Source: Nepenthes gracilis | Taxonomy: Eukaryota; Streptophyta; Magnoliopsida; Caryophyllales; Nepenthaceae | Length of the DNA stretch: 64,000 nucleotides | Assembly (NCBI GenBank): GCA_033239525.1 | Contig: BSYO01000038.1 | Coordinates: 9,675,041-9,739,040, forward strand | Direction of reading: 5' to 3' | Part shown: positions 37,271-48,406 of the stretch, piece by piece | Layout: each line of letters opens with the position of its first letter | Numbering within the stretch: position 1 is the first letter of the stretch | The notes under the pieces: generated by a model | Seen by the model: the letters and a program-made list of their open reading frames with translations, nothing else | Database searches by the model: none | Told to the model about the DNA's origin: nothing | Program-made: the position numbers and the translations under genes

Positions 37271-39749
37271 ATTATTATTAATAAATAAATAATTTGAAGG
37301 GAGCTTAGGCATTAATAAAGCTCAAATATTTACTATTAATATGCACTCACATTATGCTTATATAATAGCTTATGCATGTCTTTATGTCAGATATATGTCT
37401 ATCAATTATATGAATGTTGAGACAATATCTCTTTTTTAGATATGATATTTTTGACCTGAATTAAACCCTTTTTATAAATATATCTTTTCTCTTCATAAAA
37501 GTAAAATAAAAATTGATTGCAAGCTATTAAATTCTCATTGTTTAAAGAAGAAAGAAATTTATTACTAAAGAAAGCCAAACTAATCTTTTGAGATAAAATT
37601 ATCAATATTTTTTTATCTAATCTTTTTTTGAATTACTTATGCACTTATTCTAACTTTCAAAGTTTTAATGTGCTTTAATGATACGAACACTAAATTCTAA
37701 TAATGTGTAGAGACCTACTAACAAAAACAGTAAGTCCGATAAAAAATGACTAAATGTTATTTAGTTTCACTGTTATAAGTAATTTCAAAATATTTCTTGA
37801 TTGGGATTACGAATCAAAAATAAATTGATTAATATTTAACATATTTATATCACTCAAGTTGTAAGTTAGCTTTTATATTAATTTACATTTATTAGTTGGG
37901 AAAAACCCAAAAGATTTTACTTGAGAATTGATTAATTTTTGATATTTTTTTGACACCAAAATTTATGTATTATATTTATTTATTATTTTATATTTAATTT
38001 GTAAATATTTACTTTTATAAAATTGATGTTTATTTATTTATATTTAGAAATGGACATATTTTATGTCTATCATATAATTTTTATTCTTGTAAGTTTCAAA
38101 TATTTTTGATGGTAGAATCTATAAGATAAATCACTTATGCAATGACTGGCTACTATTTGAACCAATTTTGGTTAATTTTGTTTTATTATAGGACACTTAT
38201 ATTTTGTTAGTCTTTCCTTAAAATTATCTATAGATAAATTTTTTGGATTGGAACAATAATCATGGTAAGATCATTTTCAAAACCTTAGCTTCTTAGAAGT
38301 AACATTTTTAAATATTTTTGATGGTAGAATATATAACATAAATCAATTATACTTTGATTGGATACTATTTGTATAAGTATTATATATTTGTATTATTAAA
38401 GGATACTTGATTTTATCTTATTTTATATGATATTATTTACATGTTAAAATTTATAAATAAAAGTAATATATTAATAATCATGATAATAACATATTCTAAA
38501 AGTTAAATTACTTTCAAGCTTTATTTATAAATATTTTTCTTATTGTAGAACTTGTAAGATAAATTAATTGTACTATGATTGTCTGTTATTTGTGCAAGCT
38601 TTGTTCAATTATGCTATCAACCTATATTGATATTTGTTTTATTGTGATTTAAATTTATTTATATGATATGAATTTCTGTCATAAATTTATTAACCTAATA
38701 AAATTTATAGACTTAATCAATGTATTAATAATAGTGACAATATCATACTTTGGTATTTGATTACTTATAAACCTTTGTGTTAAATATATTTGATTATAAA
38801 ATCTATAAGATAAAGTATTAGTGATCTAATTAAATTAATGTACATTTTATGCAAACACATTAAGGGTTATAATTGAGCTTGTAACTACTAGATAGTGATA
38901 TTCATGATAAATGTGAAAATATTCATTAAAAATAAGTTTATTGAATAAGAAATAAGTGATATAAACATGCTAAATATTAGTTTATTTACTTTCAACACAC
39001 GACCTATATTAATAAACATCTCGGATTTACTCATATTAGCAAAATTAGATAGTTTTTTTTTTTTATCTTTTTTATTAAACTTACTTTATTTGTTAGTGAT
39101 TCTCCATACAATTAGAATGTAGAATTCTCGTCATTAAAGCATACCGAAAGTTTAAAAATTGGAACGAGTGTATAAGTAATAAATGAAAAAGTTTGATGAT
39201 AAAATCTTAATAATTTTATTTCAAACGAATAATTTGATTTTCTATAGTAGTAATGAATCTTTTTTTTTTTTTGAAACAGTGAGAGTTCAAGAGTTTACAA
39301 CTGAGTTTTATATTACTTCTATAGATAAAAAAAAAAAAAAATGTATGTATAAAGAGTGTTAAAATTAGGTTAAAACTATCACCTTTGAAAAAGAGGCAAT
39401 GTTTAAAACTATCACCTAAAACAACATATGAGCATAATGTAAAGATATATTAAGTGTAAGCATTTTAAAATAATAGTAGTTATATGTGATTAAGGTGTTT
39501 ATCAGACAAAAATATTTTAAAAATATTATATTATTAATAATATATCTTTATAAATCAGATAAGTATATATTATGTGTTGAAAATTTTTTTTAAAAATGTA
39601 TTCATATATTAAAAAGAAGGATATTAAAAACTAATATTGAATACACTCATACGTTAAATAGACGAAAATCATGCGTGAGAACCGACTCTTAATTTTCAGA
39701 TATATATAATATACTACTCTTTATTAATTTTTGAGCTTCCTCTGAAACA
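37271..39749. other. Unique spacer between inverted-repeat arms
   Basis: About 2.5 kb of AT-rich DNA, no coding signal. It contains the ~215-bp repeats and poly-T/poly-A runs (39050, 39255, 39330). Confidence 0.6.
38095..38840 (+). repeat. Degenerate ~215-bp tandem repeat in the inter-arm spacer
   Basis: The phrase aaatatttttgatggtagaa with ctataagataaat and then tggctactatttg begins at about 38097, 38311, 38529 and 38782, spacings of 214, 218 and 253 bp. The parts between also align (taatcatg...taaga...cat blocks). Identity is moderate. Confidence 0.7.
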
Positions 39750-40322
39750 TCAGTTTTTCTAATAATAAAAGATTTATTATAAAATATTGGTAACATAATT
39801 GATTAAGCATTGAAAATTTGATCTGACCATTATAATTTTTACATTATTCCAATTTAAAAATTCGACCAATAAACTTTCATATGAACAAATCATGTTTCGA
39901 GTGAAAGCATTTTATTATTTACATTTATGTCTCTTATCAATCTCCATCTGCACTTAATCATTCTTTTCCCCATTTTTGGTACTGTGCTTCTCTTTACTTT
40001 ATTCAACCACTAATTTGATAACAGCGTTCTTCTTGGTTAAGCTGATATTTTCACCTTGAATCTCTCTCTCTCTCTAGAAGCTAGAAGAGGGTGAATTTCT
40101 TGGGAAGAAGTCTGTTTGTTGTAATTTGACCAGTTCATCAGTCTGTACCTCCTTCATTTTTTTTGTATTTGTTTTTTTTTTTCTGTCCATTTTTCTGAGT
40201 TTTAATAGGTCTCAATTACCTGAAGAAAAAGTTCAGGTCAGCAAGTAGTCTTCGTGCAACACTAACAGGAAACATCTGGAGTTTTTAGGGTTTCTGGTTT
40301 CAAATTTTTTTGTTAAAAAAAA

Positions 40323-42769
40323 ATGTTCTTTTCTGATGAAAATGCTCAACATTCCATACCGCAACCCATTTCTCCTTATCATCAGTATTCATTTGTTGAT
40401 GTTACCAACAATGACACTTTCTATCTCCACCACCATCAAAATCTGCTTCTGGGTGACTTCCCACCAGAAAATAATCCTGAAATTCTCCCAAAAATGGCAG
40501 CTTCAGTTAATGAAGATGGTACTACTCAAAGGAAAAGTAAAGCAACTGGGTGTCTGAACAAAAATCGGCACACAAAGATTTACACAGCTCATGGGCTAAG
40601 AGATCGGAGAGTGAGATTATCGATGAGCGTTGCACGCAAGTTCTTCAGTCTGCAAGAAATGTTAGGATTCACCAAAGCAAGCAAAACCCTCGAATGGCTT
40701 CTTTCAAAGTCCAAAACCGCCATTGAAGAACTGGCCGTGAAGCGTATGGGTAGCCGGGAAGACAATGGCGGAGGTAAACTTGATTTCAGTTGATATGCAT
40801 TATCGGTTTCTTCCTTTCTTCCTTGTTGATAAAGATTAAAATTCAAGAGTTGTGTAAGTTTTATTTTTTTTATTTTTTTTTAAAAGCCAAAAAGGCATTG
40901 ATAAAGTTGAGGAAAAATCAGCTGTCGTTTTTTCCTTGGATTTTTTTTTTTTCGCTTACATCAAAAGCTTTAACTAATTAGGGATTGTGATTTCATCCAA
41001 TAGTTAGAAGTTAGCCTTCGACTTCCCAATTTGAAACGTTCATCACATCAAATGCCAGTGCAGGTGCTGATCATCAGAGAACTGAATCTTTTGAAAGATC
41101 TGCCAAAATAGAAAAGCGAGATGGGAGGGTTAGAGTTAATCTTCTTGCGAGAGAAATGCGGGCAAAAGCAAGGGCAAGAGCGAGGCAAAGGACGAAAGAT
41201 AAAATGGCCACTAAAAGTCTCTTTGACAAAGAAATTCTGGCTAATGACAGCATTAGAAGTGCCCATTTTCTATTTTACACAGAAAATCTGACAGAAAATT
41301 ATTCAGAACTGTGCCTTGACGCATCAATCTTAGGTAATCAAAGCTTACAAATACATGAATTCGAAGAACAGGCCTTCTATAACCAGGCAAATTATTCCAT
41401 ACCGCAACCCATTTCACCATATCATCAGTATCCATTTGTTGGTGATACCAACAATGACACTTTCTATCTCCATCACTATCAAAATCTGCTTCTGGGTGAC
41501 TTCCCACCAGAAAATAATCCTGAAATTTTCACAAAAATGGCAGCTTCAGTTATTGAAGATGGTACTACTCAAGGGAAAAGTAAAGCTAATGGGTGTCTGA
41601 ACAAAAATAGGCACACAAAGATTTACACAGCTCATGGGCTAAGAGATCGGAGAGTGAGATTATCGATGAGCGTTGCACGCAAGTTCTTCAGTCTCCAGGA
41701 CATATTAGGATTCAGCAAAGCAAGCAAAACCCTCGAATGGCTTTTTTCAAAGTCTAAAACCGCCATTGAAGAACTGGCTGTGAAGCGTATGGGTAGCCTA
41801 CAAAACGATGGCGGAGGTAAACTTGATTCCAGTTGATATAAAATATCGTTTTCTTCCTTCCTTTTTGAGAAAGATTAAGATTCAAGACTTGGGTAAGCTA
41901 TTTTTTTTTTAAAAAAAGCCAAAAAGGAATTAATAAAGTTGAGGAAAATCTGTTGTAGTTTTCCTTCGTCTTTTATTTTTTGCTTGCATCAAAAGCTTTG
42001 ACTAATTAGGGGTTTCTGATTTCATCCAATAGTTAGAAGTTCGCCTTCGACTTCCCGATTCGAAACGTTCATCACATCAAATCCCAGTGCATGTGCTGAT
42101 CATCAGAGAACTGAATCTTTTGAAAGATCTGCCAAAATAGAAAAGGGAGATGGGAGGGTTAGAGTTAATCTTCTTGCGAGAGAGATGAGAGCAAAGGCAA
42201 GGGCAAGAGCAAGGCAAAGGACAAAAGAGAAAATAGCCATCAAAAGTCTCTGTGACAGAGAAATTCTGGCTAATTATAGCATTACAAATGCCCATTTTCT
42301 CTTTGACAGAGAAAATCATTCAGAACTGTGCCTTGACGCATCAATCTTCGGTAATCAAAGCTTACAAATAGATGGATTTGAAGAACAGGCCTTCTACCAC
42401 CAGGCTAATCCCGCTCTAGATAATGATACAATTACCGATGATTCAATTGTGGTAAGGATCAGGTTTCTCAAAATCCCTCTTTAAGTTCCAAAATATCAGT
42501 GTTTTAATGACCTAAGGCCCATGTTTTTACCTCCATGCGCAGTGATGCTAGCAGCTGGTTACTACTTTTCAGGTGTCTACATGATCGATCTACGAACATG
42601 GTTATGGGTCTGAATCCATTAGTATGGAATATTTTCTTTTCCATGTGAAATCTTGCGAGAATTTGAAGTGCTCAAGTTGAACTTCATCTTTGATCTGCTG
42701 TTGTCTGATTTGCAGCATGCAGAAGTTCTTACAAAGGGTGAAATTCCATGGGAGATGTGTGGCGATTAA
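40323..42769 (+). CDS. CYCLOIDEA/TB1-like class II TCP transcription factor, right copy with internal duplication
   Basis: TCP proteins are plant nuclear DNA-binding factors; the CYC/TB1 group controls floral symmetry and axillary branching. Exon 1 (40323-40773) encodes 150 residues: a leader with [19 protein letters not shown], then a TCP domain at about 80-138 with basic part [20 protein letters not shown], helix 1 [13 protein letters not shown] and helix 2 [17 protein letters not shown]. Exon 2b (42033-42451) has the R domain [18 protein letters not shown]. Exon 3 (42716-42769) ends [11 protein letters not shown]. Donors are GAG|GTAAAC and GTG|GTAAGG; acceptors ccaatag and gatttgcag. Joined, these give 308 codons in frame (307 residues). 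The middle exon 41004-41816 is a duplicate with an early stop and would have to be skipped. In this reading the gene can be functional; if the middle exon is always included the product is a 153-residue protein with TCP but no R domain. A start at 40323 agrees with the aligned left copy. Confidence 0.8.
40774..41003 (+). other. Intron after exon 1 of the right TCP copy
   Basis: 230 bp, T-rich, with ctaat near 40973 as a possible branch site. The left copy's intron is 231 bp once the Copia insertion and one duplication are removed. The intron at 41817-42032 is its duplicate (216 bp). Confidence 0.7.
41004..41816 (+). pseudogene. Duplicated middle exon: R domain fused in frame to a second TCP domain
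   Basis: This exon begins after the acceptor ccaatag (41003) and carries an R domain ([18 protein letters not shown] from about 41147). It then passes at about 41390 from QAFYNQAN directly into [11 protein letters not shown] and a second complete TCP domain (about 41605-41785), ending at the same GAG|GTAAAC donor as exon 1. It arose by a tandem duplication of about 1.04 kb. The fourth codon is TAG (41012-41014) where the other R-domain exons have TCG or TTG, so inclusion after exon 1 ends translation. From Met 41156 the frame is open for 226 codons, and the TCP and R residues are well kept. Read from that Met, it would be an R-then-TCP protein. Confidence 0.75.
42452..42715 (+). other. Second intron of the right TCP copy
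   Basis: Donor GTAAGG, acceptor ttgtctgatttgcag, phase 0. The left copy keeps the same two signals (29729-29728 and 29463-29462). Confidence 0.75.
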
Positions 42770-43221
42770 TCAAATTCTACTCCAATGTGGTAGATGATTG
42801 CTTTCAACTATTTAAGCAATGTATATGGTGATTATGTTGAATAAGTGTGTATATCTGCGTGTATGTTCCCATGGAGGCTTCGTCTTCCCTATGTTTAGTC
42901 TGATGTATGCCCAAAACCTTGATTTTTAGTGTGATATCTTCTGGGATTAAGTGAGAAAATTTATGCCAAATAAAATACATATATATATATATATACGAGA
43001 AAATGATATTTATTTGTGAGTTTTTTTATTTAATAAAATAATTGATAATTATATTGGGAAAAATAAATATATATTACCTAATTGAGAAATGAAATAATAA
43101 AGGTCATACTCTCTAGCTAATACAAAATCGACTAAAATATCTATTTTGAGAAAGTATATTATTCGTTTGCATAATTAAAGAATTAATTTATTTATTAATA
43201 TTAAGAATAAAATGTTTAGTC

Positions 43222-43223
<2 letters not shown>
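42770..43223 (+). other. 3' flank of the right TCP copy
   Basis: Probable 3' UTR to about 42960, well conserved between arms (gaggcttcgtcttccc block). It is followed by AT-rich DNA with a (TA)n run at 42980-42995. Confidence 0.5.

Positions 43224-43263
<40 letters not shown>
43224..43263. repeat. (AAT)n microsatellite, right arm
   Basis: About 13 units, the inverted counterpart of 28967-29008. Confidence 0.9.
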
Positions 43264-44770
43264 TTCAGCAATATTAACTTAATAATAATACTCATGTCAG
43301 TCTTTGCATGCGATCGTCTGCCTCATAGCCAATGCAAACGCGAAGGAGCGATTGAGGGAGGGAGAAAGCAGCAGTTTTCTGGATAAGCTGACAGCATTCG
43401 TACCGTCGAAGAAATGACGGAGTGAAATTTGAAGATCTATCGGTCGAAATTTCTGGAAAATTCTTATATAAAATTTGGATAAAATATTAATTAATTAATT
43501 TGGGTTGTCCAATTCGGTTCAAATCCTACATAAATTTAAGCCAATTTTTATGTCCAAAAGAGTCTAAAATAAATATTTTCATATCAAATTAACATAGTCG
43601 GGTTTTTATTGATGCAAAAATGAAAAAAAAAACACGATTTGGTATATTAGATTCTAATAATTTATTATATTTATAAATTTTGACGTTAATTTGACTAAGT
43701 TTTTGTTAAAATATATCTAATTTAATTTTAATAAATTAATAAAAAAATAGAATTAGCACTATAAATAACAATTAAAATTGGTAATAGCCCTCCAATGTGG
43801 GGTATGCACTTTTGACCTTCTAAGTTGGCTTATGACTGCATAGAGATATGAGTCTTATAATGCATATTTGAATTGAAATCACCTGATGAGTGGCCCGATC
43901 TCAATAGCCGGTTTAAATGTCTTGTGCATTACAAATAATGAGAGTGAAGAGACCCAAATTATATATTTGAAAAATCTTTCCAAAGATAAAATTGGTAATA
44001 GCTTGCTAAAAAAGTTACGAAGAGTTACCTGCCCATTTGACTCACAGCACGAGACTTTTGCTTCAAATGGTGAGATTGGATTCACATACTAAAGGAAGCC
44101 TCGGCAAGAAATGGTATTGTAAGGGTGATGATTCCTTTTTCATAGAAAATAATATGGATTCCGTGTGATACATGCAATGATAGCTGTAGAATTCAAGTTG
44201 TAAAACGAAAACTCAGTCAAAATAACTATCCAAGAAGAATCCAATATACTTTAAGATAAGTATATGGTTTCCAAATTGAAGATGAATTTGTCTAAGTATT
44301 GAGTGAGCGTAGATTTTAGTATAATAAAAGTTCATTTGGCTCTCTAGAATTGAATTCCTTAATTAACATAAAAACTTATATTTATAGGAAAGAGCCAGCT
44401 ATAACAGTTGTAGCACGTCCCATATTTGTACTGTAGATGGCTAGTACAGATGTTTAGGGTTCTTTCTCTTTGCCACAAGCATAGCTAATTGGCGTCCACG
44501 CTTGGTTCTACCTTCCAGGCATGGCTAGTAGGTTTTAGAGTGTGGTACTAGCGGTCGTGTGGGTCAATTTCATTGGTCCATGTAAAAAATCTTTTTGGCT
44601 CTTTGCAATAGCCCCTCCAGCAAGGCCTCCATTAGTTTTTGGTATTGTTGACCCGACCGACCCTAAGGTTTGCAAAATGGAAGAGGGTTGTTTCTATGTC
44701 GATTGCTTCTCATACATCCAAACTTGTGGAAATTTGGCTTTGTTTAAGGGAAACCCTGATCCCATTATTA
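43264..44770. other. Outer part of the right arm, conserved in the left arm, no recognised gene
   Basis: Homologous to 27605-28960. A frame at 44542-44778 (...LVFGIVDPTDPKVCKMEEGC...) matches a minus-strand frame at 27798-27550 (...LVFGIIDSTDRKVCRIKESC...), with Cys residues partly kept, so some coding past is possible. I do not recognise the family, and both frames have unsupported starts. The piece at 43886-44092 is also shared, with frame breaks. Confidence 0.4.
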
Positions 44771-46210
44771 TTTTATAATATTCAATTTTCATTTGATTTA
44801 ATTTAATTTGATATTATGTGTTATTTTTGGTTAAATTAGATATATAAAAATATTTATGTAGCATAAATTTAAAGAAAATTGGAGTAAGGATACAAACCGG
44901 TGCCTGAGGTATGCTCGATACGCACTTGAGCTCATTTTTTAAGTTGGGCGTGCCTAAGTTAATGCTTGAGCATGGAAAGCAATACAAGCACGCCCAAAGT
45001 GGCAGTTTTCTGTAGTGAAGGTCTGGGACACGACATCTAATACGTACTTGAATGGTGCTCGTGTATCGATGCACCTATTTAAGGCTTGATACGTCACTAC
45101 TCAGTCATTTGTGTGGGAAAGAAAGAGAAGGATAGAGAGAGAAGGAGGAGAAGAAAGAAAGAGAAGAAGAGATAATTTAAGGAATTCTTTTGTCAGATCT
45201 ACTTAATTAGAGATTGAGACAAATATTCTTACACTCTATTATTAATTTATTTTCATTTTTGATTAGTTTTGCTTACGTTTGGATGCTTTTATATATATGC
45301 ATATTAATTTACTTACCTTCTTTGCTTCCTTCATTCATACATGTCCTTTTTTACTGGTCGTTTTGGGGTCTTACTCCAGTTTTACTAATATTTGGAGATT
45401 TTTACTATTTTATGAAATAAGGAAAAATATTTTGATGTATAATATTTATGTATTAGTATATTTATAAAGAAAAAATTCATGAAAAACTCCATATGGGTCA
45501 TACATATGGCATCAATGTATAGATACTCCGGGTCGGGCTCTATCTTCATTGTGGAGTAGGTTGTATATATTTTATTATCCGAATGTGTTATCCGATGAGG
45601 TCCTGTGATTGATTTTATATTTTAATTAATTATTATTATTGAATGTTGAAATTATATAGTTTGTCGTTAAGTAATGCCTAGAATTTAAAGTTTGATTTAG
45701 TTCTTATTAATTTATTTTGGTATTTAAATTCTATTAGATATAATTATTTAGACTTACTTTGATTTGAAACGATGATATGCTTGCTATAGATGTGAGGAGC
45801 ATACGGTCCCAATAAGCAAATTTGTTGGTTATTGAGAATTTTCATGATAATGTATTATTGACATGCATACAATTTCATTATCATAGGTTATTGATTTGTT
45901 GGATTTTGATATCATCTTAGATACAAATTGATTAGCGAGTTATCATGCTAGCATAGATTGTTTACTATTAGCTGATTTTTGCCCACAACAATTGTTATCA
46001 AGCAAGTATCAATATTGTTACATTTTAAGTGTTGTATGGAAGAAAGAATAATTCCCTAAATCAATTGGAGGAAATCGAAGAAAGGATACTCTTAGGATCA
46101 AAAGTTATTCAAGAGGCATTTGATAACACTCAGCTAATCCGAGATCAATTGTGGGTTATTCAAAATTGACAAAAGCATTATACTAAGCATAGAAGGTCAG
46201 AGTTGATATT
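44771..46210 (+). repeat. Family A LTR copy, plus orientation
   Basis: Tgcctgag/tgctcg/cacgcc words at 44900-45060, a TATA-like ctatttaagg at 45076, then a GA-rich leader at 45115-45170 as in the copy at 900-2210. It immediately abuts the outer end of the right arm. Confidence 0.55.
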
Positions 46211-46660
46211 TCGTGTCACGTCCTGAAATTTAGCAGGCCTTAATTATTCACAAGATTAAAAATGTCAAATAATTTTAATAATAAATTAAAAATCCTAAAA
46301 TTTGGGTGTGACAAAATAAATTAGTATCGAACCTCATCAGACAACTGTCCAAATAATATAAACATGACCTACTCCAAAACAACGTAAAGGAGGTGCCAAA
46401 CTCACCAGACCGTGTGACGCCTTGTCAAACCTCATCTAACTCCAACATATATCCAAGTGTTTTACTCTGAAGGAAAAAAATAGAAAAATATGAATCAAAA
46501 GTTTAATAAGTATCATTATATATATATATAAAATAGCACATATAAATCAGATAGAGAGCTCATATAAAATCTAATAAACCTCGCCATATATATTAAAATC
46601 ACCGCACACTCACAACAGATGCAAATAAAAATCCAACCTGCACAATATAATGCCTACGTT
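46211..46660 (-). repeat. Family A-related fragment, minus orientation
   Basis: The phrase agtttaataagtatcattatata at 46498 and its flanks match 20540-20600. It is preceded by tcacgtcctgaaattt, which looks like a terminal sequence. Confidence 0.4.
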
Positions 46661-46689
46661 TGACACTGATAGCTCTAGGCCATCACATA

Positions 46690-47215
46690 TAATCGGTGCC
46701 TGACTATATTTTAGACTTGCAACTTTCAGCCATCTCTTATCATCGGCTCTATTAGCATGACTATATTTTAGGCATACAATTTTTGATCATTTTTTTTATC
46801 ATTATCGACTACAGTTTAGGCTTTAACTCTTGGCCACCTTTTTATTATTATCTATTACAATTTAGGTGTGTAACTCTCGATCATCTCATATCATTAGATT
46901 CTGACTACATTTTAGATCTATAATCATTAGCCACCATATATCATCAGTTCTATTCACCCGACTATATTTTAGACTTATAGTTCTTGGCCACCACATATCA
47001 TCAGCTCCTTTACCCTAGCTACATTTTAAACCTGCGATAGTCGGCCATCTCTTATCATCGTTATACGCTACAGTTTCGACCCACAACTCTTGGCCATCTC
47101 ATGTTATTAGATCTAGGCTATATTTTAAACTTACAATACTCGACCATCTCATATTATTGATTTAGGCTATATTTTAGACCTATAACTCCCGGTCTCTCTC
47201 TTCATATATATTGAC
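46690..47215 (+). repeat. 49/58-bp minisatellite, about ten units
   Basis: Each unit has gactatattttagact, then aactcttggccatctc, then atatcatcg. Starts fall at about 46702, 46759, 46807, 46853, 46902, 46960, 47018, 47067, 47117 and 47166, so spacing alternates between about 49 and about 58 bp. The long units carry an extra piece such as ctattcacc between the cat and gacta parts. Confidence 0.8.
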
Positions 47216-47479
47216 CCACCCATGGCCGCATTTTAGGTTCAGACCGTCTTCTATTCAGGTCATCGGGTTGTTTATTTGGGTTTAGCTTGTTGTAGGTATG
47301 CCAAAAATAGTTATATTTTGGTTCATAAAATTTGTCCAATGTCCAAGTATTAAAAATATATTTTTTTAATATAATTTAAAAATTGGACTTAACTTAAAAA
47401 TTATGCCACAAAACTATGTTATAATTTTGTTTTTCATTATTTATAAAATTATGTTATAATTATGCTATAAATTTATGTT

Positions 47480-47480
47480 A

Positions 47481-47526
<46 letters not shown>

Positions 47527-47556
47527 GTTATTATTATTATTATTATTATTATTGAA
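47480..47556. repeat. (TTA)n microsatellite
   Basis: About 25 units, interrupted once by ttg near 47526. Confidence 0.9.
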
Positions 47557-48406
47557 TTAGATATACATAAGTTATGTTTTAAAAAGCAAAAATGAATGAA
47601 ACATACAATAATATAATTAGATAAAAATGTTTTTTTTCTAATTTTGTTTTTGTTTGGGAGTTAGCTTGGGCATTGGAGGCCATATTATTTTCTTTGTACT
47701 TAGATCTTGAATATAAATAATATTAATTTTTACCATAAACTTTTACATCAATACATTTTGTTTAGTATGAAAATAAAAATTCTTAAAATAGACTTGTCCT
47801 AAATTATTTCGATATAGAAAATGGGTCGAATTTAGGCAAAAATTTGTTACAGCGAAGTCAAGTCAAATTCGATATGATTGCATCACACGAGCAAAAAGTC
47901 ATATATATATATATCTGTTTATAATCCAAATCAAATTGGTTTAAACTGATCTATAAGTACATTCATTTTTAAGTATTTTAATTTCAAAATACATATTTAT
48001 ATAAAAAAATTTACAAATATAAAATATTTTAAAATTATGATACGTAGATCAGAACATTACCTAAGTATGTATTTAAATAAAAAATATTTACATAAAAAAT
48101 ATAAACTATATAAAAAATATAATCAATTAAAATAAATTTTAAATATATTATTTTTTAAAAATAACAAGTTATCAATTATACAAAATATAATATATTAAAA
48201 TAATTTTTAAAATTCTTAATTTTTAAATATAAAAATTATATTTATAAAATTTATAATTCAGGTTCGACTGGACAGAATTTCTCACTTTTACTTGTGATTG
48301 TACGTGGCCTAAAAATTTATTAAGCCTAATTTTTTACCATACTTGTCCATAATACTTTATAACTTAATCAAATCTTATAAAATTTCATATTTGTTGGATT
48401 AAATTT
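47557..48406. other. AT-rich intergenic DNA
   Basis: No recognised feature. Confidence 0.5.

Larger units (their letters stand above)
36644..40322. promoter_or_regulatory. Shared region between the two head-to-head TCP copies
   Basis: The two copies are transcribed away from this region. The outer parts (36644-37270 and 39750-40322) are inverted homologues and hold the 5' leaders, including an agaagagggtgaatttcttg block and a GAGA/CTCT run about 260 bp before the start. The middle is unique AT-rich DNA with repeats. No TATA box could be fixed with confidence. Confidence 0.55.
39750..44770. repeat. Right arm of the large inverted repeat
   Basis: It pairs with 27605-37270 in inverted orientation. 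About 5.0 kb long; subtracting the ~1.04-kb tandem duplication inside its TCP gene leaves about 4.0 kb, close to the left arm without its Copia insertion. Confidence 0.85.

Noticed and set aside
40323..40793. A stand-alone 156-residue TCP protein ending at the TGA at 40791
   Set aside because: The last six codons fall after a donor (GAG|GTAAAC) kept in all three copies, and the R domain follows downstream after a T-rich interval of constant length. Intron retention could still produce it.
40336..41600. Alternative frames in the TCP exons (for example 40336-40557 and 41355-41600)
   Set aside because: Out-of-frame shadows of the TCP coding sequence; the TCP and R domains lie in the other frame.
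46690..47215. A CRISPR-like array of regular repeats
   Set aside because: The repeats are diverged, directly adjoining and without unique spacers; this is a eukaryotic minisatellite.
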